Assembly (NCBI GenBank): GCA_050725495.1
Contig: JBOHHM010000090.1
Span: 1 to 23,456 of the forward strand
Reading direction: 5' to 3'
Source: JBOHHM01 sp050725495
GTDB lineage: Bacteria > Pseudomonadota > Gammaproteobacteria > Burkholderiales > Burkholderiaceae_C
DNA length: 23,456 nucleotides
Positions 1 to 5,960 of the stretch are shown piece after piece. Numbering within the stretch: position 1 is the first letter of the stretch; each line of letters starts with the position of its first letter. The notes under the pieces are model-generated. The model did no database searches, was not told the origin of the DNA, and saw only the letters and a program-made list of their open reading frames with translations. The translations under genes were made by a program, and so were the position numbers.

Positions 1-2
1 GG

Positions 3-878
3 GCCGGCGCCGGCGTGCTGTGGATTGCGGCGCGCGCCGAGGTCATCCCGGCGGCACAGGCGACCACGCTCGCCGCCTCGGCCGGTTACCAGCACAACGC
101 ATGGCAGGCCGCCTACCTGGTGATGGCCGCCTCCATGGGGCTGGGCGTGCTGACCGTGCTGTTCTCGCCCGAGCCGGCGCGCCGCGAACTGCCGCCGACC
201 AGGAGCCTGGGCCGGTGGCTGGAGGGCGCGCTGGTCGAACCCTTTGCCGACTTCATCCGTCGCTACCGCTGGCAGGCCGCGCTGATCCTGGCGCTGATCG
301 CGGTCTACCGCATCAGCGACGTGGTGATGGGCATCATGGCCAACCCCTTCTACGTCGACATGGGCTATACCAAGGACGAGGTCGCAGCCGTGACCAAGAT
401 CTACGGCGTGATCATGACGCTGGCCGGCGCCTTTGTCGGCGGCGCGCTGGCGATGCGCCTGGGCGTGATGCGCGTGCTGATGCTGGGCGCGGTGCTCAGC
501 GCGGCCAGCAACCTGCTGTTCGCCTGGCTGGGCACGCGCGGCCATGATCTGACGGCCCTGATCTTCGTGATTTCGGCTGACAACCTCTCCAGCGGCATCG
601 CCTCGGCGGCCTTCATCGCCTACCTGTCCTCGCTCACCAATGTGAACTACTCGGCCACGCAGTACGCGCTGTTCAGCTCGATGATGCTGTTGCTGCCCAA
701 ATGGCTGGCCGGCTTCTCGGGCCGCTATGTCGATGCGTTTGGCTACAGCCAGTTCTTTACCGCGACCGCTTCGCTCGGCGTGCCGGTGCTCCTGCTGGTT
801 TGGCTGGCGTCAAGGGTCAAAACAAGCTCCGACCCAGAAAAATCGGGCTCAGAGAGCTATCAATTGGATAGCAATTGA
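3..878 (+). CDS. ampG: AmpG-family muropeptide permease (3' part; start lies before the window)
   Basis: AmpG is an inner-membrane MFS-type permease that brings anhydro-muropeptides from cell-wall turnover into the cytoplasm for recycling and, in many species, signals AmpR/AmpC beta-lactamase induction. The reading frame is open from base 3 with no natural start, so about 291 C-terminal residues are visible; the whole protein would be over 400 residues. Several hydrophobic membrane segments are visible. The stretch around YRISDVVMG and ANPFYVDMG, then DNLSSGIASAAF and SATQYALFSSMM, is characteristic of the family. The last residues (ESYQLDSN) do not look like an AmpG tail: they are encoded by an AT-rich palindromic repeat that also supplies the stop codon. 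The next gene begins 71 bases downstream with its own promoter. Family assignment is firm; the muropeptide substrate is inferred from the family. Confidence 0.88.
   Translation, partial: AGAGVLWIAARAEVIPAAQATTLAASAGYQHNAWQAAYLVMAASMGLGVLTVLFSPEPARRELPPTRSLGRWLEGALVEPFADFIRRYRWQAALILALIAVYRISDVVMGIMANPFYVDMGYTKDEVAAVTKIYGVIMTLAGAFVGGALAMRLGVMRVLMLGAVLSAASNLLFAWLGTRGHDLTALIFVISADNLSSGIASAAFIAYLSSLTNVNYSATQYALFSSMMLLLPKWLAGFSGRYVDAFGYSQFFTATASLGVPVLLLVWLASRVKTSSDPEKSGSESYQLDSN
856..872. repeat. AT-rich palindromic islet at the end of ampG
   Basis: Perfect inverted repeat GCTATC-AATTG-GATAGC lying in the last codons of ampG; the stop codon follows at 876-878. The same start (AGCTATCAA) and end (AATTGAAGCG) recur at the end of the class II aldolase gene near 18847-18866. 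It looks like a member of a dispersed short repeat family, though only a genome-wide count could show that. It could also act as a weak hairpin in the mRNA, but no T-run follows, so it is not an intrinsic terminator. Confidence 0.5.
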
Positions 879-898
879 AGCGCCGTGACGAGCCTTCA

Positions 899-926
899 TT
901 GACGCCAAAATGAAACCAGATAAAAT
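899..926 (+). promoter_or_regulatory. Candidate sigma-70 promoter of the toxin-antitoxin pair
   Basis: A -35-like TTGACG (899-904) and a -10-like TAAAAT (921-926) are separated by 16 bases, which predicts a transcript start near 932. This is the best promoter match I found in the window. It lies between ampG and the antitoxin gene and would drive the toxin-antitoxin operon independently. Confidence 0.55.
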
Positions 927-929
927 AAG

Positions 930-946
930 GGCTCCATTTTGGAGCC
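930..946. promoter_or_regulatory. Palindromic operator overlapping the antitoxin ribosome-binding site
   Basis: Perfect inverted repeat GGCTCC-ATTTT-GGAGCC. It sits at the predicted transcript start and its right arm (GGAG) is the likely ribosome-binding site for the antitoxin start at 950. Toxin-antitoxin complexes with ribbon-helix-helix antitoxins normally repress their own promoter by binding such palindromes. As RNA, the same sequence could instead fold and hide the ribosome-binding site. Confidence 0.5.
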
Positions 947-949
947 AAA

Positions 950-1282
950 ATGCCGAACCTCTCAGTCAAGGATGTGCCTGAAGAGCTGGCTGAGCGCCTG
1001 CGTCAGCGTGCCCAGCGCAACCACCGGTCCCTGCAAGGCGAGTTGATGGCCATCATTGAACAGGCCGCCTACGAACCCGCCGCAGCCGCCAGCCCCGCCT
1101 GGTTTGACAGCAACCGGCGCGGCATGGTGGTCGGCCATGATGCGCGAGGCAGGCCCATCATCCGGCGCGGCAACAAAACCATTGAGCAAATTGCGGCGGA
1201 ACTGCGCGAGCGTTTTCCCCAGCCGGTGGACGATGTGTCGCGGTCGGTGGACATCATCCGTGAGCTGCGCGATTCACGATGA
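950..1282 (+). CDS. VapB/FitA-type antitoxin with ribbon-helix-helix domain
   Basis: Probable antitoxin of a type II toxin-antitoxin pair: it would bind and neutralise the PIN toxin encoded next and repress the operon. Residues 1-45 (MPNLSVKDVPEELAERL, then RAQRNHRSLQGELMAII) fit the short beta strand and two helices of a FitA/Arc-like ribbon-helix-helix DNA-binding domain. The rest, up to residue 110, is a charged toxin-binding tail that is longer than in the smallest FitA proteins. The ATG at 950 follows a GGAG ribosome-binding site within a palindrome. The stop overlaps the toxin start as ATGA (1279-1282), which implies translational coupling. Pair identity is well supported; which VapBC subgroup it belongs to is not decided. 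Confidence 0.8.
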   Translation: MPNLSVKDVPEELAERLRQRAQRNHRSLQGELMAIIEQAAYEPAAAASPAWFDSNRRGMVVGHDARGRPIIRRGNKTIEQIAAELRERFPQPVDDVSRSVDIIRELRDSR

Positions 1283-1734
1283 GCGAACCCACAAGCCCTG
1301 GGTCGTTGCGTCGCCTGTATGTGGCCGAGCCCCCGGCCAGCTATTTGGTCCGCCCGCCGCTGGTGGTCGACTGCAGCATGCTCGCAGCGGTGTTGTTCCA
1401 GGAAATCGGGCGCGATGACGCGCATCACCGCCTTACCGGGCGCGAACTGCACGTCCCCGAGTTGCTGGACTACGAAATCATGAGCGTCGCGCTGAAAAAA
1501 CTGCGTCAGGGGCGCGGGGACCTCGTAGCCGTGGCCATGCCCCAATACGACGCCTTCCCGGTGCAACTCCACAGCGTCGACGTCGCTACCACGCTGGAAC
1601 TCGCCACCCGTTACCAGCTCTCGGCCTACGACGCCGCCTACCTATGGCTGGCCGCCGAGCTCAATGCGCCGCTGGCCACTTTCGACGAAAGACTGGCAGC
1701 TGCCGCGCAGCGCCACCTGAGCACCCTGCCGTAA
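1279..1734 (+). CDS. PIN-domain toxin (VapC-like ribonuclease)
   Basis: Probable toxin of the pair. PIN proteins are Mg2+-dependent endoribonucleases; VapC members often cut tRNA or rRNA and stop translation. The expected acidic residues are visible: D31 in LVVDCS, E66 in LLDYEIMS, D118 in SAYDAAYLWLA and D136 in LATFDERL. The protein has 151 residues. VapC proteins usually begin almost directly with the first strand, so the 27-residue leader before LVVDCS is an unusual N-terminal extension. The ATGA overlap with the antitoxin stop favours this start all the same. Active-site residues look intact, so there is no sign of decay. The RNA target cannot be read from sequence. Confidence 0.8.
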   Translation: MSEPTSPGSLRRLYVAEPPASYLVRPPLVVDCSMLAAVLFQEIGRDDAHHRLTGRELHVPELLDYEIMSVALKKLRQGRGDLVAVAMPQYDAFPVQLHSVDVATTLELATRYQLSAYDAAYLWLAAELNAPLATFDERLAAAAQRHLSTLP

Positions 1735-1789
1735 ACCATCCCCGAGCGGCCTCAGCCCGGCAGCGCGTGCGCCGCCTGCATGGCGTCCA

Positions 1790-1804
1790 TTTACTTAACT
1801 TTAC
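1790..1804 (-). promoter_or_regulatory. CpxR-box-like direct repeat upstream of the cpxR-like gene
   Basis: On the minus strand the sequence reads GTAAA-GTTAA-GTAAA, which matches the CpxR recognition consensus known from E. coli (two GTAAA half-sites five bases apart). The half-sites recur every 10 bases, as expected for an OmpR/PhoB-type regulator binding as a tandem dimer. The site ends 73 bases before the start of a response regulator that itself resembles CpxR, so autoregulation is the natural reading. Confidence 0.55.
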
Positions 1805-1877
1805 CGCCGCTTCAACGCAGTTTGATGCGGCCCGCGCAGGATCGAGGGCTTGCCGCAACAGGCTCTAAACTGCCGCC

Positions 1878-2582
1878 ATGAGCGTCCGACTGCTGATGAT
1901 CGAAGACGACGCCCGCTTAGCCGCGATGGTGGGCGAGTACCTGGGCCAGTCCGGCTTTGCGCTGAGCCATGCGGTCGATGCGCACAGCGGGCTGGCACAG
2001 CTGCAGGACCGGATGCCCGAGCTCGTGATCCTGGACCTGATGCTGCCCGACATGGATGGCCTGGAGGTGTGCCGCCGCATCCGCGCGCTGCCCGGTCAAG
2101 CAGCTCAGGTGCCGGTGCTCATGCTCACGGCCAAGGGCGACCCGATGGACCGCGTGATCGGCCTGGAACTGGGTGCCGACGACTACCTGCCCAAACCCTT
2201 TGAGCCGCGCGAGCTGCTGGCCCGCATCCGCGCCATCCTGCGCCGGCGCACCCAAGGCGCTGCCCCGGCCGCCCAGCGGTTGCGCTTCGGCTCGCTCGAG
2301 ATTGACCGCGACGCCCGCAACGTCACCGTGGCGGGCCAGCCCTGCGAGCTGACCTCCTACCAGTTCGACCTGCTGATCGCGCTGGCCGAGCGGGCCGGCC
2401 GCGTGCTGACGCGCGAGCAGATCATGGAAGCGGTGCGCGGCCGCGAACTCGAGGCCTTCGACCGCTCGATCGACGTGCACATGGGCCGCATCCGTGCCGC
2501 CATCGAGGCCGACGCCAAGAGCCCTAAGCGCATCCTCACGGTGCGCGGCGTCGGCTATGTGTTTGCCAAGCAGCAGGACTGA
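1878..2582 (+). CDS. CpxR-like OmpR-family response regulator
   Basis: DNA-binding response regulator of a two-component system. Residues 1-120 form a receiver domain with acidic pair E9-D10-D11, phospho-acceptor D53 in LVILDLMLPDMDG and the conserved threonine and lysine in MLTAK and LPKPF. Residues about 135-230 are an OmpR/PhoB winged helix ending in VRGVGYVF. Two stretches closely resemble E. coli CpxR as I recall it: the block around DRVIGLELGADDYLPKPF and the AFDRSIDVHMGRIR helix. It has 234 residues, normal for the family. The stop is 4 bases before the sensor kinase start, so the two are almost certainly co-transcribed. A CpxR-box-like site lies upstream. The name cpxR is likely but not proven, because related RstA-type regulators are similar. 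Confidence 0.85.
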   Translation: MSVRLLMIEDDARLAAMVGEYLGQSGFALSHAVDAHSGLAQLQDRMPELVILDLMLPDMDGLEVCRRIRALPGQAAQVPVLMLTAKGDPMDRVIGLELGADDYLPKPFEPRELLARIRAILRRRTQGAAPAAQRLRFGSLEIDRDARNVTVAGQPCELTSYQFDLLIALAERAGRVLTREQIMEAVRGRELEAFDRSIDVHMGRIRAAIEADAKSPKRILTVRGVGYVFAKQQD

Positions 2583-2586
2583 TGTC

Positions 2587-3762
2587 ATGTCCTTGCGCAT
2601 CCCTGTGTACCTGCGCATCTGGCTGGCGGTGGTGCTGGCGGTGGCGGTGCTCACCCTGGTCTTCGGCTGGCTCTGGCGCGTCAATGCCGAGCAAGGCCCT
2701 CCCCCGCGTGAGGTGCTGATCCGCAACGAGGCCGGGCATGTCGTGGGGCAGGCGATGGCGCGTCCGGTGCGCGTGCCCGGCCAGGGCATCGAGTTCCAGG
2801 TCGCGATGAGCGATGGCAGCTCGCTGTTTGTGCAGCTGCCGCCGCGCCCGCGCCGGCCCGGTGAACCGCTGCCGCCCCGCCCCTGGGCGCGTGGCCCGAC
2901 GGGGCTGCTCTGGCTGCTGGGCATCGTGGCGCTGGCCGTGGCAGTCGGCAGCTACCCCGTCGTGCGGCAGCTCACGCAGCGGCTCGAACACCTGAGCCGC
3001 GGCGTGGAGCGCTGGGGCGAGGGCGACCTGAGCGCGCGCGTCACGGTGTCGGGCTCGGACGAAGTGGCGTTTCTGGCCGAGCGCTTCAACCACGCGGCCG
3101 AACGCATCGAAACCCTGGTGGCATCCCACAAGTCGCTGCTGGCCAATGCCTCGCACGAACTGCGCTCGCCGCTCACGCGCATCCGCATGGGGCTGGAATT
3201 GATGGGTTCGCAGCCGTCAGCGGCGTTCAAGGATGAAATCTCGCGCAACATCGCCGAGCTCGACCAGTTGATCGATGAAATCCTGCTGGCCAGCCGGCTC
3301 GATGCCAGCGAAGCCGACCTGGGCAGGGTCGAAACGGTGGACCTGACCGGGCTCGCGGCCGAGGAATGCGCGCGGCTCGACGCCGAGCTCGACGCCAGCA
3401 CCGACAGCCAGAGCGTGCGCGTGCAGGGCGTGGCCAAGCTGCTGCGCCGGGCGCTGCGCAACCTGCTGGAAAACGCGCGCCGCTACAGCATGGGCGAGAT
3501 CACGGTCATCGTACGCCGCGAAGGCCATTTGGCCGTGGTCCGCGTCTGCGACCGCGGGCCGGAGGTGCCGGCCGGGCAGCGCGAACGCATTTTCGAGCCG
3601 TTTTACCGCCTGCCCGGCGCCAGCGAGCGCGACGGCGGCGTCGGTCTGGGCCTGGCATTGGTGAAATCGATCGCACAGCGCCATGGCGGCAGCGTCAGCT
3701 GCGAAGACCGGACGGGGGGCGGCAGCACTTTTGTACTAACCCTGCCACCGTCCAAGCTCTGA
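2587..3762 (+). CDS. CpxA-like sensor histidine kinase
   Basis: Membrane sensor kinase, partner of the upstream regulator. By eye: membrane segment 1 at residues 8-30, a short periplasmic part (about 31-104) rich in proline and arginine, membrane segment 2 at 105-125, HAMP about 125-178, phospho-acceptor H190 in ASHELRSPLTR, N box around N296 in NLLENARRYS, G1 box CDRGPEVP, F box FEPFYR and G2 box GVGLGLALVK. Length is 391 residues. The H box with LTRIR following resembles CpxA. One oddity is in the G1 box, where the usual second glycine (DxGxG) is glutamate (E326). The ATG at 2587 is chosen because it directly precedes the first membrane segment and follows the regulator stop closely. The signal sensed is unknown; envelope stress is suggested by CpxA similarity only. 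Confidence 0.85.
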   Translation: MSLRIPVYLRIWLAVVLAVAVLTLVFGWLWRVNAEQGPPPREVLIRNEAGHVVGQAMARPVRVPGQGIEFQVAMSDGSSLFVQLPPRPRRPGEPLPPRPWARGPTGLLWLLGIVALAVAVGSYPVVRQLTQRLEHLSRGVERWGEGDLSARVTVSGSDEVAFLAERFNHAAERIETLVASHKSLLANASHELRSPLTRIRMGLELMGSQPSAAFKDEISRNIAELDQLIDEILLASRLDASEADLGRVETVDLTGLAAEECARLDAELDASTDSQSVRVQGVAKLLRRALRNLLENARRYSMGEITVIVRREGHLAVVRVCDRGPEVPAGQRERIFEPFYRLPGASERDGGVGLGLALVKSIAQRHGGSVSCEDRTGGGSTFVLTLPPSKL

Positions 3763-3826
3763 TGGCTGCAGCGAGTTTCGTACCTTGTGCGAAAAATCAC
3801 CAAAAGAAGCCGTGAATCTTTGATTT

Positions 3827-3991
3827 ATCCCCTAAACAGGGGATGCCTAAAGCTGAACAAAGGCCTAAAGTTGGCTCACTGCTGTCACAGAACCGAAGGC
3901 CCAGAACTTTTCAAGAGTCATCCCGGTATCCAAGAATCCCAACGACGTCCTTCCGAGGACTTTCAAAGCCACCGCAAGGTGGCTTTTTTTT
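3827..3991 (+). ncRNA. Candidate structured small RNA or 3' UTR RNA downstream of the sensor kinase
   Basis: The 254 bases between the kinase and the convergent lysR gene hold no convincing protein gene but several RNA-like structures: a hairpin ATCCCC-TAAACA-GGGGAT (3827-3844), a direct repeat GCCTAAAG (3845-3852 and 3863-3870), a hairpin GTCCT-TCCG-AGGAC (3947-3960) and a strong intrinsic terminator. I saw no clear promoter in front of it, so it could be transcribed by read-through from the kinase and then processed. It resembles no RNA family I recognise. The boundaries given are those of the structured part, not measured ends. Confidence 0.35.
3965..3991 (+). terminator. Rho-independent terminator
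   Basis: Stem AAAGCCACC-GCAA-GGTGGCTTT followed by a continuous run of T (eight in total, ending at 3991). The GNRA-like loop, nine-pair stem and T-tract on the plus strand are textbook features. It would end the two-component operon or the candidate small RNA. On the minus strand the T-run is short, so it is not a good terminator for lysR. Confidence 0.9.
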
Positions 3992-4016
3992 GCCTGCCAC
4001 ACGGCATGGGGCCGCT

Positions 4017-4844
4017 TTACTCGCCGATCGCGGCCCTGAGCGCGCCGATCGCGGCGGAACGGCTGCCCGCACGGGTGACCAGCCAGGTAGTTTGCCGTTC
4101 ATAGGGGCGCCCCAGGCGCCGCACCCGAACCGCGCTGCCGTCCGAGCGCTCCAGCACGGAGCGCGGCACCAAGGCGACGCCCATGCCCGCTGCCACCGAA
4201 GCCACGAGCGCATGGTAGGAGCCTATCTCCACCGTCGGCGCCAGGCCGTGACCCTGTGCCGCGGCCCAGGCGCGCGCCACTTCGCGGTAGGCGCAGCCGG
4301 CGCTGAAGGCCACCAGCGTGTCGGGCGGTTTCTGATGCTTCGGCGCGATCATCACGAGTTCTTCGCTGAACGCAGGCTGCCAGTCGAATTCCGGGCGCTC
4401 GGCGGGGCCTGCCACGAAGGCCGCGTCGATCTCGCAGCGCTCAAGCAGGGCCAGCAGGGCCGCCGTGGTGCCGGTGCGCAGCACCAGCTGCAGCTGCGGA
4501 TGCTCGCGGCGCAGGCGGGTCAGCGGCTGCGCCAGCCGCACCGCAGCCGTGCTTTCCATCGCGCCGATGCGCAGCACGGCCGCGCGCGAGCTCAGAGCCA
4601 GTTCATGGCGCAAGCCATCGAGCTCGTGCACGATGCCCGCGCTGCGCTCGTAGAGATAGCGCCCCTCGGGCGTGAGCCGCAGGCTTTTGCCGCTGCGCTC
4701 GAACAGCGCGCAACCGATCTCGCGCTCCAGACCCGCGAGGCGCGCGGAAATGCTGGACTGCACGCGATGTAGGTGGCGCGCGGCCGCCGTCACACCGCCT
4801 TGCTCGACCACGGCGCGAAACGTCTGCAGGTCGGAAATGTCCAT
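4017..4844 (-). CDS. LysR-family transcriptional regulator
   Basis: LTTR regulator of 275 residues, slightly shorter than the usual 290-310. Residues 1-60 are the N-terminal winged helix-turn-helix (DLQTFRAVVEQGGVTAAARHL, with AVVEQGG and RVQSSISARLAGLE typical; the quoted parts adjoin). The remainder is a periplasmic-binding-like effector domain. It is divergent from the nitronate monooxygenase gene, with 88 bases between the start codons and a perfect palindrome in that gap, so it most likely autoregulates and controls that enzyme. The effector is unknown. The start at 4844 gives the normal MDISDLQTF N-terminus. LysR family membership is certain from the HTH. Confidence 0.88.
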   Translation of the reverse strand: MDISDLQTFRAVVEQGGVTAAARHLHRVQSSISARLAGLEREIGCALFERSGKSLRLTPEGRYLYERSAGIVHELDGLRHELALSSRAAVLRIGAMESTAAVRLAQPLTRLRREHPQLQLVLRTGTTAALLALLERCEIDAAFVAGPAERPEFDWQPAFSEELVMIAPKHQKPPDTLVAFSAGCAYREVARAWAAAQGHGLAPTVEIGSYHALVASVAAGMGVALVPRSVLERSDGSAVRVRRLGRPYERQTTWLVTRAGSRSAAIGALRAAIGE

Positions 4845-4855
4845 GGGAAGGCCTG

Positions 4856-4878
4856 ATCCATCGGCTGTATCGATGGAT
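4856..4878. promoter_or_regulatory. LysR-type operator between lysR and nitronate monooxygenase
   Basis: Perfect inverted repeat with 8-base arms, ATCCATCG (4856-4863), a 7-base spacer, then CGATGGAT (4871-4878). It contains the LysR-family motif ATC-N9-GAT (4860-4874) with T-N11-A inside. It lies 12 bases in front of the lysR start and 55 bases in front of the monooxygenase start, the usual place for an LTTR recognition site. Confidence 0.65.
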
Positions 4879-4891
4879 GTGATTCATTTTA

Positions 4892-4904
4892 TTCGTTGGA
4901 CGAA
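4892..4904. promoter_or_regulatory. Second small palindrome in the lysR/monooxygenase gap
   Basis: Perfect inverted repeat TTCGT-TGG-ACGAA, 13 bases after the LTTR palindrome and on the monooxygenase side. LTTR promoters commonly have a second, activation-side contact region near the -35 box, which this could be. It is short, so chance is possible. Confidence 0.35.
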
Positions 4905-4932
4905 ATGCGCTGCGGCTGCGCACAATCGGCGC

Positions 4933-5940
4933 ATGAACACGGCCCCCGCTTCACGCTTCAGCGCCCGCTTCGGGCTTTCCACCCCCATCGCCCTCGCGCC
5001 CATGGCGCTGGCCAGCGGCGGCGCGCTGGCGGCCGCCTGCGCCGAGGCCGGCGCCCTGGGTCTGGTCGGCGGCGGCTATGGCGAACTGGCCTGGGTCCAA
5101 CGCGAATACAAGCTGGCCCTGCAGGCTGCAGAGACCGGGCGCATCGGCTGCGGCTTTATCACCTGGAAACTCGACGAGGACGCCTCGGCGCTCGACTGGG
5201 TGCTGGAGCAGCCCCAGGGCCCCCGCGCCGTCATGCTCTCGTTCGGCGACCCGCGGCCCTATGCGGCCCGCATCGCGGCCAGCGGGGCCGCGCTGATCTG
5301 CCAGGTCCAGCGCCTGGAGCAGGTGCCGCAGGCGCTGGACGCCGGCGCGGACGTGATCGTGGCCCAGGGTGGCGAGGCCGGCGGCCATGGCATGAACTCG
5401 CTCAACAGCCGGGCCACGATCAGCTTCGTGCCCGAACTGGCCGACTGGCTCGCCGCCCGTTCTCCGCACACCTTGCTGCTGGCCGCCGGCGGCATTGCCG
5501 ACGGCCGCACCCTGGCCGCCGCCCTGGTGCTGGGCGCCGACGGAGCCCTGGTCGGCTCGCGCCTGTGGGCCACGCGCGAGAGCCTGGCGGCAAGCGGCGC
5601 GAAGGAACAGGCGGTCCAGACCCCGGGCGACGGCACGGCGCGCTCCAGCGTGTTTGACATCCTGCGCGGCAAGAACTGGCCCGCGCCCTACGACTTCCGC
5701 GCCATTCGCAACGAGCTGCACCGGCAGTGGGAAGACCGCATCGAGGCCCTGCGCGCCGACCCCGAACCGGCGCGCGCGATCTACGAGGCAGCCGTCAAGG
5801 CTGGCGATTTCTCCGCCGCGCATGCCACCGTGGGCGAGGCCGTGGGCCTGATCCACGACCTGCCTGCGGCGGCCGAGGTGATCGAGCGCATGACGGCGCA
5901 AGCTGCAACGCAGCTACGCCTGGCCAGCACGCGGGCGTGA
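4933..5940 (+). CDS. Nitronate monooxygenase / 2-nitropropane dioxygenase-like FMN enzyme
   Basis: FMN-dependent TIM-barrel oxidoreductase of the nitronate monooxygenase family; characterised members oxidise alkyl nitronates such as propionate-3-nitronate. The 335 residues show the N-terminal phosphate or flavin-binding segment (PIALAPMALASGG), the GGEAGGH segment with H152 at the position of the catalytic histidine, and AAGGIADGRTLAAALVLGADG as the flavin-phosphate loop. The ATG at 4933 gives the expected short N-terminus before the first strand; a longer in-frame extension upstream is not family-like. It is divergent from the LysR gene and is probably its target. The family is over-annotated, so the true substrate is uncertain. 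It converges on the glycosyltransferase gene with 20 bases between stop codons. Confidence 0.82.
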   Translation: MNTAPASRFSARFGLSTPIALAPMALASGGALAAACAEAGALGLVGGGYGELAWVQREYKLALQAAETGRIGCGFITWKLDEDASALDWVLEQPQGPRAVMLSFGDPRPYAARIAASGAALICQVQRLEQVPQALDAGADVIVAQGGEAGGHGMNSLNSRATISFVPELADWLAARSPHTLLLAAGGIADGRTLAAALVLGADGALVGSRLWATRESLAASGAKEQAVQTPGDGTARSSVFDILRGKNWPAPYDFRAIRNELHRQWEDRIEALRADPEPARAIYEAAVKAGDFSAAHATVGEAVGLIHDLPAAAEVIERMTAQAATQLRLASTRA

Positions 5941-5960
5941 GCGGCGGGGGGCGTACAGCC

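Noticed and set aside
3787..4104. Two overlapping plus-strand open frames after the sensor kinase
   Set aside because: They run across hairpins, an intrinsic terminator and the end of lysR, have no ribosome-binding site and no recognisable domain; the region fits non-coding RNA better.
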